Assembly (NCBI GenBank): GCA_000697475.1
Contig: JNEU01001091.1
Coordinates: 124,001-188,000 of the forward strand
Length of the DNA: 64,000 nucleotides
Direction of reading: 5' to 3'
Origin: Lichtheimia corymbifera B2541
Lineage: Eukaryota; Mucoromycota; Mucoromycetes; Mucorales; Lichtheimiaceae
Part shown: positions 48,781-61,044 of the stretch, one piece after another
Layout: every line of letters starts with the position of its first letter
Position numbering within the stretch: the stretch's first letter is position 1
The notes under the pieces: generated by a model
Databases searched by the model: none
The model's input: the letters and a program-made list of their open reading frames with translations, nothing else
What the model was told of the DNA's origin: nothing
Position numbers and translations under genes: made by a program

Positions 48781-48983
48781 TTCATCAGATATATGTATAA
48801 AAAGCATTGTTTAAAGAGGACAAAGAAGATCAAATTAAGCATCGATCATTGGAAATCTTTTAATATGGAGGAGAGGAAATGGTACAACATGATATTACAG
48901 GTAGTAGTCGTGGGTCATGCATGGTTGTGTGTGTTTATATGTGGGTAATTGGGATGTTCCATTGGTGATGGGAGAGAAGACCT

Positions 48984-50324
48984 TTAAGCGGACAAGGCAG
49001 CAGCAGCCAATGCAAGAAGCATGCTAGTAGCGGACATGACCAAGGTGGAGGCAGCGCTTTCATCATCTTGTTGACCCTTGGTAGCAGAATCCTTTTCAGC
49101 ATTTTCCTTCTTGTCACCAGTTTCAGAGGAGGGCTTGGATGATTCACTAGCACTGCCACTTGCTCCAGCGGATGATGAGGCAGAAGGCTGGGTGGTATTG
49201 TTGCCACCAGTAGCAGTACCCTTGCCTTCTTTATAGGGGGTTTGGCTATTGCACTGGGCGACGGTCTTGAGATTGTAAGCATCCTCAAGGATAGGAAGAT
49301 AGTTAAGAGCGGCATCAACAGTTTCCTGGTACAAGTCATGTGCCAATGACACACCGCCTTGGGTGGTGTTCTTGGATGCCCATTCAGTGACATTGTTGGT
49401 GATCCATTCGGCTTTAAAGGTGCTATCACTGGGCAAGTACCAGTCATTGGTATCCACAGACCAAATGACAGCTAGAATACATACATAAACATAATGAGTG
49501 ATCCCATGTTACTTAGTAATGATATACTAATACTTACGAGTAAAACCAAGGGCCTTGCCAATATCACGGACACGGTTGTCAATGTTACCGAATGGCTAAA
49601 ATGGGCAACGTGAGTGGATATGGATATTGCTTTTAAAATCAGTGATTACATACGGGTCTGTAATACTTTGGTGAAACACCAATGATTTCCTTGATGATTT
49701 GCTCAGTCCACTTGAGTTCGGCCACTAACTCTTCATTGGTGAGGGTGGTCATATAGCTATGGGACCAGGTGTGCATGGCGATTTCATGGCCGGCATCATA
49801 GGCACGCTTGAGCAACTCAGGGAATTGCTTCACTTGACCACCCACCATGTAAAAGGTGACCTTTTCATTTTTCTTATCGAGATAATCGTACAATGCAGGG
49901 CTGAATTCGGATGGGCCATCATCAAAGGTGACACCCCATTCACCGGTTGTAGGGCAAGTATAAACATCTTCCTTATCCAAACATTGAGTGGTAGTCCACA
50001 AGCAATGAGGATCGTTTTCAGGATTCTCAGGCAATACAAGACCTGCAATTCGAAACAAAAAAAAAAAAGACCATGTCAGCCACATTGAGGATATTGATCA
50101 TTAAAAGTGTTGTATTGATGCTTACCACCATTGGCATCGGTCTTCAACAAGGGTGCATCGGCAATGCTGGCATTGGCAATGAGATCAAGCCATTCCTTCT
50201 TTGGTTGGGGCACCTTGTAAGGTTCAGGGTAGGTATCCTTGAATTGGAATGTGGATGTTTGTTGGGCGTTGGTCAAGGCGACAAGACCGAGAGAGGCGAT
50301 GAGAAAGAGCTTATTAGACAACAT
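48984..50324 (-). CDS. Chitin deacetylase, secreted, probably GPI-anchored
   Basis: Four exons (50324-50126, 50042-49654, 49595-49538, 49471-48984) give 377 residues. A signal peptide (MLSNKLFLIASLGLVALTNA) leads to a NodB-type carbohydrate esterase 4 domain. It carries motif 1 (GVTFDDGPSEFSPAL, with the catalytic base and metal Asp), motif 2 (HTWSHSYM, the two zinc His), motif 3 (KYYRPPFGN) and motif 4 (VIWSVDTNDWYL). The tail is Ser/Thr/Lys-rich and ends in a small-residue hydrophobic stretch (MSATSMLLALAAAALSA), typical of a GPI signal. The enzyme removes acetyl groups from nascent chitin to make chitosan, a main wall polymer in Mucoromycota, and would follow the chitin synthase encoded at 22-25 kb. 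Confidence 0.96.
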
Positions 50325-52930
50325 AAGGAAAGGAGATTGTGACGTGACGCGGGAGAGAAAGGAATGATCAAGGAAAGTTAAAGACTGTCGAGGTAATGGA
50401 CAAAGAAAAAGGTAAAGGAAACCTCTTAAATAATCATAATGCGAGTTTATTTTTGATCTCTAGACGTTACGTTTGTGTAACGCAATGAATTCTAGGAATC
50501 CACGGAGTCGAGTTGCACGAGCCTCCAGCCATAAGAGAGGGACATTGCTTCGTTGCTCATTTGTATCCATTCCAAGTCTCAAAGTCTAAAAATGCTTATG
50601 ATACATGTTGCTGTTATATGCTGCTGCTTGCCTATAAAGTCAATTGGTTGGTGAAAGCAACAAAAAGAGCGTCAATGGCTGTTTTTCGTCAGCAACTAAG
50701 GGCGCAGCAAGTATAACATATGCATATTCCTTTTGTTGCATCCATTTTTAGCCCCATTGAAGCACCATTGATATGTGAATATAGTTGTGCCTTCTTAGGA
50801 AATCTAAAGTCAGGTATAATAATGTGCGCTTGTGCATTGACAACGATCGAATCACAGGAGCTACCAATAACACACCAGCAGCAGCACATTCCACTAAGCC
50901 TGATCTTTTGGATTACATGAACAGCATTTAATTATATACCCAGCGACGTAGTCTTTTGAATATAGAAAATGAAACAACTGCAAGTTGAAAGGCGTTATTT
51001 GCTTTTGCCTTTCTCGTGCCTTCCGCCCATTTTTAGTCTTAATCGCTTACCATGGAAACCCAGGAAGTACTGTAGATGTCCCCTTGTCACCTTATTTTCT
51101 GGATTTGGGCTCAGATGCCCTTTTACTGCTATGCAGTATATAATGGATAACACTATGAATGCGATGTCTATGGCGCGGAGAACGCGGTATATACAATCCA
51201 ACGCTCAACAAGGTGATCCTAATCCCAAGTAAGACTTGACGCTACGATAAGTGGATCATGAAAGAGCAAATGAAGAGGCCCGTGTGGATGAACACTACCG
51301 AGAGAGAATGAAAAAAAAATCTTGTACGGAGTGATGCTGCCGAGAGAAAAGGAGTTCTGCAAGATACAAAAGCAAAGGCTTCATTCGCATCGGTGGTTGT
51401 AATCTATGGCTGACACTCAAGTATCATGGAAGAAACCCAGGGATGGGACAGTAACAACAGCCCTTTGCATCTCCCTTTCAGCCGTGATTGAGTTGGGGGA
51501 TGAAAAAATAACGCCAACAATGTGACAAATGACTTGTCGCATGCAACATCAACACAACATCATATGTTGCATGATTCAAATGTTGGATAACCATGGTTTT
51601 GATATGGCTAACCTTGCGACAAGCCTTTTGGTGCAAGAACAGGAGCTTCTTTGTTTTTTTGTTGCTTTGGGTAAATAAAAGCAAATCATACGTTCTCGAC
51701 TCATCTCCCTTTTTTGCACGGTCTGCCGACGAAAATGGCAATCCTAATGGCTCAGAGGATACAGCCTTCGTTTGTGATAAGGTTCCTTTTGAAACTTGGG
51801 ACCTCTTCTAAACATACACATATACAATGTGCGCCTAAAAGAAATGATCGATGAGAGTCTAGGCAACATATGTCGTATTATGGACTAAAAATACGGAGTC
51901 AGCGTGTTCGTATGAATATTATCATCACCATGAGCAGCATGGCATGTGACATTGGGCAATGGGGTGGTGGGGGTTGTGCGGTGTAAAGATGATGACGACT
52001 TTGACTCATTATGTAAAGGCTGACAGGGTTGTCTCACAGTTGAAACGTCTGCTGGTTTTCTGAATATGAGCAAAAAGGCCGAGACACGAGCAAACCAAAA
52101 CAAAGGCGCGGCAAATGGTAGTTCCCCGTGATACAGCAAAATGATGATGCACATTGTCGAGTGTGAATTGACGGGTGAGAATGTTCTAAAAGCGGTGGAG
52201 CCTTTTTGTTTTTGCGTGTGTGCATTGTTTGGACAAGACCGCGAGTCATCTGGTGCCGTCAACAAGAATCATGAACCGCACCATATGTTTCAATTCAATA
52301 AGCAACGCCTAATACTACGATGGGCGGAGCCAAAGCAAATCAGCTCTCTCCCCCCTTTTGTCATTTGTTATGCGTGGATGTGTGTGTACTACGTGGTGCT
52401 TTGTCTCTCTCTCTCTCTCTCCCACAAGTATAACGGAGATTTCATGCAGGATCTCATCGTTTTTTATTCCAGCCCCCTTCTTGCAATTAGTCACATGCCG
52501 TGATGTTATACATTAGCTTTTATTGTATGCATCATTGATCAAGCAAAAAAGAGTGATATGTCTGTTTATATCAAGACAAGGGGGGAAACATTTGAGGGAG
52601 GAGGAGTGGACCAAGTCATCCTGATATCTGCTGCAGATCAAATGACGATATCTTGCTGCGCGCACAAGAGGAGAACAATCAACTCAGTTGTGGAGACTCA
52701 TTCTTTCAAGCGCATTTAATTAGCCAAAGCGATTATTATGTGCGGTGTCGTTCAGCTGATTTGCACTAAGACAGCTGTTTTGGCTCGGGTGACACGAAAA
52801 CGCACACACACAGCCCAACATCACCATACATATCAAACCACATCCATTCACAGCTTATGCAAGCATCTGTGTGTGTTTGTACTTTTGTGTCACATGCCCG
52901 AAAACATAACGCATGCTGCAAGAGAAAGCT
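50325..52930. other. Gene-free stretch, 2.6 kb
   Basis: Both strands hold only short frames with no splice-supported extension or family signature. The left few hundred bases are the chitin deacetylase promoter side. A CT dinucleotide run lies at 52402-52421. No RNA gene was recognised. Confidence 0.45.
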
Positions 52931-52933
52931 AAA

Positions 52934-53258
52934 AAACAAGCCATCACGTCGTCGTCCGCTTAAGGAGCGGATCTAGAATAGAGTTTGATGAGAATTTACC
53001 TGGCTTGTTTCTTGTTAACTCTAGCTGGTATAATATTAGTAAAATGGAATAAGGGCATGATCATCTGTTTGGGCTTGGGGATAACGAAGATGAGTGGTAC
53101 TATATTGTGTCAGTGGACTAGAGCATTTTGAAGCACTATCAGGTTGGTTCGCCCGCTATACCGGAAATGAGGGTAACCATTTGTCCGGCCGATTTCCAAT
53201 CATGAGATGAGAAAAAGAATTGTTTCTGACTATCCATTTCAGGCGGAGCGGCCCGCTC
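52934..53258. other. Structured stretch with several perfect stems, candidate non-coding RNA
   Basis: Nested inverted repeats are visible. AAACAAGCCA (52934-52943) pairs perfectly with TGGCTTGTTT (53001-53010) and encloses TCCGCT-taagg-AGCGGA (52955-52971). Further on, CCGGA...TCCGG with AATG...CATT inside forms a hairpin at about 53160-53187, and GAGCGG-c-CCGCTC lies at 53246-53258, followed by TTAAGG. The stretch is more GC-rich than its surroundings and has no open frame. It does not match the conserved parts of U1, U3, SRP or RNase P RNA that I know. A small inverted-repeat transposon is the main alternative. The strand is unknown. Confidence 0.3.
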
Positions 53259-54096
53259 TTAAGGTCCCCACGTCTAACACCAATGATACCCCCCAAAAGG
53301 CAAACCATGATATTTGACCCCCATCGCCATGATACATTGCCTCTGCAAATTTACATGCGTTTGGTCGTTGTTGGACAAATCCTATTGCAATGTAACGATC
53401 TGCAAGTTGGACCGAAAAGCGTATGGTGACACAGCGTCGATGCGATCATGACGTTTGTGCGAGAGCAACACACGTGGAGCTGCTGTACTAATACCCATTC
53501 TATACACTGTATATCTCATCTCTCACACGCTATCTCCATATATTCTTTATAGATATGCGGTTCTAGTGCCTTGTGTATCCGCATCGCCACACATGCATAT
53601 ACACAATCTTTTCCCCCTTTGTCGGATGACTTTGCTAAACCATTCACGGCATAGGAGATTCACCGTGCTGCGTACGTCGATCTTGAAAATAAATCCATTC
53701 GGTTCTTTTGAGGAGATGCCGATTTCAAGAGGAGATCGGCTGACGAGTTTAGAGAGAGCTATTCTAATAAACATATCAACACAGCCCCCCAAAACAGATA
53801 TCACACGGCGATACAATAATAATGATGGATAGGGGCGTTTCTTTTTTTTAGGCCTATTGTAAAGAACACCGCGGCATCTTTTTGTCCTACGGCACGTATA
53901 CATTCCACATTTGGGGATCCGCGTGATATGACAGCTATGATATTGTTTGTCATTTGTACAAGTATCAGAACGTGTGTGTATATGTATTTGGATTGTGTAT
54001 ATGCGTGATTTGTATTTACAAGTGCAGGGAATCGGGGAAATGGGAATATGCTTCTAATTACGATGGATGTTGTATAGACTTGATTTGTTGTTATAT
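53259..54096. other. Gene-free stretch downstream of cyclin
   Basis: No gene seen. Contains TATAT/TATGTGTATATG-like AT-rich sequence (53960-54010), perhaps the 3' untranslated region and polyadenylation area of the cyclin transcript on the minus strand. Confidence 0.4.
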
Positions 54097-55254
54097 TTAC
54101 TCAATTTCTAGACATCGCACACGCGATGCCAAGAATGATGAGGTGCTAGCGGATACGTTTACCGCAGCTGCTGCAGCTGAAGCAATCGATGAAGCAAGTA
54201 CAGTATTATGGCGTGAAGACGCTAAAGCAGAAGATGATGATGACCAGCTTAAGACAGGCTGGCAAATGGATGGTGTAGAAGTACAAAACGACGTGGTGGA
54301 GGATGCTGATGAAGAAGAGCTGATGCTGCAAGATGAGGAAGATGTTGCTGGGGTGGTTGGATACAAGTGCATTTCTGATTGCATCAATGGTGTATACAAT
54401 GGCGTGCGTGGATACGAGGAGGTATAAGGCATGGATGATGGTGGATTGTTATGGACGACCACGGGTTGATGCTGAATGCTTTCATCTGGAGGCGTGCAAG
54501 GTACATGATATCGTCGCTTAGCCGCTCGTTGCTGTGGATGTGATGCAGGTCTTTTGACAGCAGGTGATGGTAGCATTGAAGGCATTGATATGGAGGATGG
54601 CATCGACATGGTTGGCTTGACAGATAATCGTGCTGGTACTTTGATAGGTCGATTATGCTGTTGATGTTGCTGACTACTGGTGTAATGTTGTTGGCATCGA
54701 TTTGCCCAAGCAAAATACTCGTGATGCGAGATGTAAATGTTGTAGTTAAGAGCTGACAGAAATTCCACTTCCATGATGTTAAGCTCGCGTACTGGGATAC
54801 CAGATACATCAGACCAGGTCTATAACGATATTATTGGTGAGCATATAAATATTGGATAAGTGTATGACATTGATATTTCTACCTTGTTTGTGAAAGTGTT
54901 GTCGTCAAGGAACTTATTGGCGAGGATAAGAGCTGTGGTAAAGAGACGCACCTCGGAGCCGATCGATGCATGAATGGCTGGATAGGCTGATCGTAGACGA
55001 TGGATATAGTAGAGTGATAGTAAAACGCAAGCAGAGGAGATTTGGGTGGCCTTTAACACTTTATGGCAAAAGACTTTGAAGGATTCATGCCGCTTAATGG
55101 TGGTGGAAGACCATTGATGTTGTTGATGTGTAGTTGTGAATGCACCAGCCCAAATGGAAGGGACAACAAGAGCGCACAAGTCTGCGAGTTGCATTGAAGA
55201 TAGGCAAGCGAGTAGAAAAGTTGATGGTTGTGCGTATTGATTGCAGGGTGCCAT
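54097..55254 (-). CDS. Cyclin, Pho85 cyclin (PCL)-like
   Basis: Two exons, 55254-54883 and 54819-54097, give 364 residues. The cyclin box covers residues ~45-180: FKVFCHKVLKATQISSACVL, LLSLYYIHRLRSAYP, GSEVRLFTTALILANKFLDD (the cyclin-typical helix 3 with the K of the CDK interface), NTFTNKTWSDVSGIPVRELN and IMEVEFLSALNYNIYISHHE. N-FLDDNTYTNKTWSEVSG-type sequence is characteristic of Pcl cyclins, partners of Pho85 in cell-cycle entry, polarity and nutrient response. The C-terminal half is Ser/Pro-rich with many SP/TP sites and likely disordered. The gene sits alone, with ~3.8 kb of apparently non-coding DNA on each side. Confidence 0.9.
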
Positions 55255-58200
55255 GTGTGTTGGTTGGCAAAAGGAATGGAAGAGAAATGAAAGATGTGCA
55301 CAACAACCGGATCAATTTTATTTACAAGGCGATCTGCCAAAAAGAGTCGGAGGATTTATAGTTTGAGTCTGTCCATTGTTCCACTTTATCTCCTCCGCTG
55401 TTTTTGTGCATGCTCGGCTCACCATGTACCGCTTGTGTGTGGGTGTGCAAGGGGGAGAAGCACACACAACCACACTGCATTTTCATTACCTTCCATAACA
55501 ATCCCTATGGTGACACAGCCGTGTGTCCCTTTCTCCCCTCCTCTTATGCACACCCCCCCCAAAGTAGCCTTCCTCTTTATTCTCCCCCCAACTAAACAAA
55601 AAAAACGCACATCTTCAATCGCCCATTCTCAATTCATCCCGCTGATGACTGAAATGATGCCCAGCTTTTGGTTGCACACACACTTGACAACATCTCGGGC
55701 CACGGCGTATGACCCTTTCTCCTTGTACCCCCTCAATTCACTCGCAATCAAAGCATGCTGCAGCCTATGTCAAAAGTATCGTTATGCTGATCATTCCCCA
55801 ACCCCGCCGTTAGCCGTGACCCATATGTTGTTATTGAACACTTTCATATATGCATGACTTGGTCATGCATTTTCTAGTTTACCATTACCACAACCACAAC
55901 CATTGCCGTCATAACGCCACGATTTCCTTCCACCAAAATAACAACTTGACCAACTCAACATGGCTTACTTGTTATGCAAGTTTAAGATTTGCATGTCTCC
56001 TTGTCGCTCTCACATTCATTTTCTTTGTGTCATCGGGAATATGGAGAGCAAAGGGGCGCGGGATGTAACCGGAAGGAAAGCCAGCAGCAGCAGCAGCAGC
56101 AATTGACTCCTTCACTCATCCCCTCTTGTTCGGCATATGCCATGACAACGGGGCTGCTGCTTTTGCTGCTTGCAAGGCGCATATACATAAACGCACACAC
56201 AAGGTACTTGCACACGCATTGCAAGGGGGTGATTGGATGATGCGCGCCCTTTATTCTCCCTCATCTTTATCCTCACACTCACCCACTTACTCACATAATA
56301 CATACACCCACGCTTGATTGTGTGGTTGCTCTTGTTGGATCTTTGTTTCCACTTTTCAGCATCACCCCCCATTTATTTGCAACTGCTCTTGTCCCCCATC
56401 AACGTGTGCTCCTTGAATTCTCTTTTGCCACAGGTATGATGATACCTTAGTGTACATGGAACAAAGAATGATCTCGCAGCTAAAAAGTCTCCTCCATCCT
56501 ACCAATTCGATTTGATGGTTAAACAATCCTGCCGTCATGATGGAAATTCCCTTGCTGCAAGGATCGTTGAGGAGGTAGTTGGCATTTATTCATTGTATAA
56601 ACGTTTCTTCACAGCTACAGCTGAGCACTATTTTGGATATGATGATGGTCCCTGTGTGAGATCCCACGTGCCGACTCCATCAACAAACGACACCCGACCT
56701 TGACCAACACCTATTGTTGCACCTGAGGTGTTACCGATGATTCAAGATATACATCTGTTTACCTTTTTTTGGTGCATGCGTATCCTCATGCATCATCTTG
56801 GCTGAGAAAAAAAAGAGACAGAAACAAGGGAGGTGTTACGTACAACCATACACAGCCTCTTGCTCCTCCCCTGCCCTGTGTAATATGATATTGCCCTATT
56901 GATATATCGATCTCTATGTTCCTGGTGCTTGAGAATTCTCCCCCTTTTTTTGATAAAACATTTTGGTACGAAGCCCTTTTGGTAGATCATCAACCGGCTG
57001 ATTTGTTTGATCGGCATGTGCAAATGTGTGTTTCAGGCAAATGACAAAAAAGGCTTACGCATCAGGATCACTCTTTCCTGCATGCAGCGCCTCGTGTGCT
57101 TTGTTGTTGTTTGAACTTTATCGGAACCGGTTAACAGTAACAAATGGGGATGTGGTCCTATTGGGCAGCATGTGTCATCATCATCATCACCATTCATGGT
57201 TGCAGTTTTCTTTTTTTCTTTTCTCCTTCATAAATGGATCACTTGGCATGACCCCAACCGAGGCACAACATCATGCCCTATAATAGCTAATACCATGATT
57301 GGGGATTTCTCAACCGATCCATCCTATCTTTGTATGCAAAATGGTGATGGGTGGTGGTATCCCTTTGGTTGATGGTCCCGCCCAACAAACCTAGGCCAAC
57401 ACTCCGCTTACATTTATTGCGTAAGCAATGTTATATGCGTGTGGATGCGTCTAATATGCACCATGCACCTTGAGGAGATGAACAGACTCGAAGGAGAGAG
57501 AGCGAGAGAGCTTGGGCTGAGAATAGTAGGGTACACCAGAAACTAAATCAAGCAATTAAAAAAATGCAATGCTCGCACCACTGTCAAAAGTTAGCGCCCT
57601 GCTGCTGGTTCTGTTCCTGCAGTCTTTGCAGCCAAGTTTTTCTTTTTTGTTAATAGCAAGGGGTCAACATGCTAATAAAGGGATTGGTATTGTATATATG
57701 CGATCCACAAATATCTGCATTTACATTCGCATATACATCCACACATCCATAAACCTGTTCATTCATGCCTGTGTTGTCCCTGGCCTAGTTGAACGGAGAA
57801 CGTTCAACGTCAAACACCCCCACATGGATAAACTGATCTATCATTCGCTCTCTCTCACTCTCGCTCACCCACCCCCCTTTTTTTGGCTCCACGAGCAATC
57901 TGTCTCTCACGATCCAACTATATCAAGGAGATATTTGCTCAATTTAGGCAAGATTTGCCTTATCATGAACAACAGCCAAACCACATACCGTCATCTCCTC
58001 TCTTTTGTCAGCACACAAGGGAGCAAAGTTGCCTTTTACCAAATGCAAACTTGCTGCTGCGTGGGCGTGAGATCGTCATGAGTTCCTTTTTTTCTTTTTG
58101 GCAAGTGCTGATATCAAGATTCATGTGGAAAAAAAAGGGCGCCAAGGTAGTGGGTTACGTGATGTGTGATTAGCCAATACACAACATGTGGACTGGGTAC

Positions 58201-59035
58201 CTTTATTAAGTGTGGCAGATGAAGAGGCTAAACATGCACACAATGTGATGATGGTTCCAACTATGAGATTGCGCCAAGATCTTACCAACCTTTAGCCGCT
58301 TGGCTGGTGAAACATTCATACACAAAGCTTCTTTTTGGGGCATCAAGAAAAGCGCATGCACGAATGGAAACTCAACTCGTTTGTAATAACTCCTCCACAT
58401 CACCATCGTCATCCAACTATTTTTACAAGGACGATTGCTGTTCAACCTAACACACATGCTATATACCATCATCCTTTATTCCGCGTAAACACAATAATCC
58501 TATACATCCTCCGCTGTATTCTCGCATTTCGAATGCATTACATATAGCAACATTGCAAGATCATCAATGTTTCACCAGATAAAACACCACTGGTAAACCT
58601 TATCGACCAGACAAGTAACCATGTCCGTGCTTGTGCCGTGGATGAATGTGTGATATTGCTGTGCTATGATGAATGCAAATACCGCGGGATTAACAAGTCG
58701 TCGTCCGGTCCATTCATCGCACAGCATATGCAGCAGCACCAGCAACCCTCCTCCATCTTTTGTCCCTCGCTTGTTTACATCCCGAACAAGGCAAATGATG
58801 TGCATCTAGTTATCTATGCACAAGAAACTTCTTTTTTGTTACCCTATTGCAGTAACAGACTCCTTATCGACCCATATCCAAATGCTCGCTGACGTCTTAT
58901 TGACTCAAACATGATGTATAATAGACGATAATAACATGTTGATTGTACATTCGGGATTGCAGTGTAGGATGTGCGTGTATATGTGTGTAAATGTGTTGAG
59001 AGATTGAATATGTAGGTAAATGCTGCCTAGTTGAT
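55255..59035. promoter_or_regulatory. Extended gene-free region upstream of the cyclin, 3.8 kb
   Basis: The plus strand is pyrimidine-rich with many short C, T and CT runs (for example C runs near 55550 and 57865, CTCTCTCTCAC near 57850), plus CA repeats. No frame extends by splicing and no family signature appears. The size and position suggest a large control region or long 5' leader for the cyclin, or an unrecognised non-coding transcript. Confidence 0.35.
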
Positions 59036-59968
59036 TTATGCTGACGATTTCTTGGATTTCTTCTTCTTCTTTTCCTTGGCCTCTTCGGTTGATCGTTTCC
59101 TTTTCTTTTCCTCTTTGCTCACACCCCCTTTGTTGGATGCCTTGGTTTCGGTTGTGATGGGTGCACCTGTTTACGTTAATGCACATGACACATTAGTACA
59201 AAGATGATCTATATATGCGAGTAGTTGGCTCCTTCCTCCATCATCACCCTACTTACCTGTATCAAAGCCATAAGGTTTAAATCGCATCTTGAGGCCATCA
59301 GGTTGTGGTCGAGGCTCCACTGGTCGAGACAAGATCTCCTTTGCAACTTCTGTGGAATCAGGGATAACGACTTGTTCATCAAGGATCAACTTGTGCTTGA
59401 CCTCCTTGGATGCTGTAAAGGATGTTGAGTTAGTGACCTTCTCCCTTTTCACAATATTGATTAAAGCGCCATGCAGCTCTCTCGCTCTCTCTCATTACCT
59501 ATTTTGAGCTTGCCGTCCTTGGTGGGCATCATAACCGTAAATCCACTCATTTCTTGACCACTGATACCAGTATCCTGATCCTCGTTGGGCACTTGATATA
59601 ATCCAAATGAACCTTCTTCACCAAGGTTGAGTTTGCCAAGGGACTTTGCTTGGTTCTTTTCTGATGGCACATGGATCTTCATGCCTGATAGCTGTTCAAC
59701 TGAGACCTATCACCATTACACCTTGAGAGACTCGCTCATATCAAACTTGTAATCCCAATGCTTACGTTGTCTGGAACACGAATAAGCCAGAGCTCCTTGT
59801 CATCGCTGTCGATATCAAAGGGAGCTTGGCCTTTGTATTCTTTGAAGCCGCTTGGTATTCTGTTACGATCGGCGTAATCGCATAAGCATACGGTCAGTCA
59901 TTCTATCTCCTATTGCGTTGACGCTTTCAATTTTGTTGTTGATCGACGTACACTGACGATTCTGACAT
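59036..59968 (-). CDS. RPA34: RNA polymerase I subunit RPA34
   Basis: Five exons: 59968-59952 (17 nt), 59859-59766, 59706-59499, 59412-59257, 59166-59036; 201 residues. The protein starts MSESSVIPSGFKEYKG, then APFDIDSDDKELWLIRVPDN, VEQLSGMKIHVP and SGFTVMMPTKDGKL, the RPA34.5/PAF49 dimerisation-module pattern. It ends in a long basic run (EEKKRKRSTEEAKEKKKKKS), typical of the Rpa34 tail. It pairs with Rpa49 on Pol I and helps initiation and rRNA transcript cleavage/elongation. The first exon is supported by a perfect GTACGT donor. Confidence 0.82.
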
Positions 59969-60486
59969 GTATAAATGGGTTGATCTTTTGTAGAAAGAGG
60001 CTTGGATAAAGAAAGAGCGCTCACAGAGTTTTACTCCCCCGCTGCTGCTTATGGTGGACACCATGGATACCGACACACTCCCAATATCACCATTCATAAA
60101 ACCAATCCTATTCTTTTATCATCCTCAATGTTTTATGTATCTTCCATAAGTGAAATGGAGGATTGAGCACCGTTCACCAGATGATGATACTGGGAGTGAA
60201 AAATGAGGTTGAGAGAGTACCATTTATGCATGATTTATTTTCTATACAAGTAGCATCATTCAACAACAAAGGGTTCAATGCTGAGATGTTCATCATTTTC
60301 TTTTCTCATATAAAAGATTCATATGCTCTTCGTCATCAAGTCTGCGGTAGGCAAGGGAAAGGGAAAAAAAAGGAGAGAGAAAGGCGATGTAAGGGACAAG
60401 GGTTACCCGAACATATGATGGGGTCCCAGATCAAATTCAACCAATCAATATGTTGTGTCACCATGGGATTTTGGATCCCTAAAAAC
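59969..60486. promoter_or_regulatory. Divergent region between RPA34 and U2
   Basis: About 0.5 kb without a gene, presumably holding the RPA34 promoter on the minus strand and upstream control sequence of U2 on the plus strand. A purine-rich run lies at 60355-60385. No further element was identified. Confidence 0.35.
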
Positions 60487-60494
60487 TATAAAAA
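60487..60494 (+). promoter_or_regulatory. TATA box of the U2 snRNA gene
   Basis: TATAAAAA sits about 40 bp before the predicted U2 5' end, at the expected distance for an RNA polymerase II promoter. It is the only TATA-like string in the preceding 100 bp that is well placed. Confidence 0.6.
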
Positions 60495-60528
60495 GGCAGC
60501 CATCTTGCAACTCAATGAACCGCATCCT

Positions 60529-60695
60529 CTCAGGCCTTTTGGCTAAGATCAAGTGTAGTATCTGTTCTTTATAGTTTAACAACTATAATGTGGATTCCGA
60601 TCCACTCGTTGTTAATCTAATTTTTTACGCCCGGTCCTTTTGCTCTGGCTTGCCATCAAGAGGACCACAGGTGTCCGCGGCCTGACACTGTCAGC
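60529..60695 (+). ncRNA. U2: U2 spliceosomal snRNA
   Basis: The strongly conserved 5' region is unmistakable: GGCCTTTTGGCTAAGATCAA, then GTGTAGTATCTGTTCTT, with the branch-site-pairing GUAGUA at 60555-60560. Structure fits: stem IIa TTATAGTT-taac-AACTATAA (60569-60588), stem IIb GTGGAT-tccg-ATCCAC, the Sm site AATTTTTTAC (60619-60628), stem III GGTCCTtttg...caagAGGACC (60633-60666) and stem IV CAGgTGTC...GACACTG. GUAGUA can pair with the CTAAC/CTAAT branch sites seen in most introns of this window. The 5' end is placed within 2-3 nt; the 3' end is placed just after stem IV and could lie up to ~20 nt further. Confidence 0.95.
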
Positions 60696-61044
60696 TGTGT
60701 GACGCCGACCCCCAATTCAAAAAAGAAAATGATAATTCAAAGACTTGGAAAGGCTCCTCTACCAGAAACTAATTCAGCCAATCAAAGTTAAAAGCTTGGC
60801 ATTCCACCTACCACTGAGAGTTTTTTTTCTAGAACCATCCATCTTCGACTATGGTCGTTCGATATTTTCAATCACAACACCATCCAATAATGACCCCATC
60901 GTCGTTTCTTGGAACCCCCAAACAAAGGGGACTGTGAGAACCACTAATAAGATTCTGGGTTTCAACCGATTGTAATGACGCTTGTTAAAGAACACATGAT
61001 AATGGTACCTTGCTATTCTCTTTCTTGCTTTTCATTTACACACT
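60696..61044. other. Spacer between U2 and lipase gene
   Basis: About 350 bp. Possibly holds U2 3'-end formation signals and the lipase promoter. No gene seen. Confidence 0.4.

Noticed and set aside
52141..52503. 120-codon open frame on the plus strand
   Set aside because: No family resemblance, and it includes a CT microsatellite translated as Leu-Ser repeats; no splice-supported extension.
52985..53005. U1 snRNA 5' end (AATTTACCTGG resembles ACUUACCUGG)
   Set aside because: The central ACUUAC needed to pair with GTAAGT donors is not present, and no U1 stem-loop I or Sm site follows.
57569..58081. 170-codon open frame starting with a signal-like hydrophobic stretch
   Set aside because: After the first 30 residues it becomes random-looking sequence through CT-rich DNA. 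No conserved motif and no supporting introns.
60163..60546. 127-codon open frame on the plus strand
   Set aside because: It runs through the U2 promoter and into the U2 snRNA 5' end, and encodes no recognisable domain.
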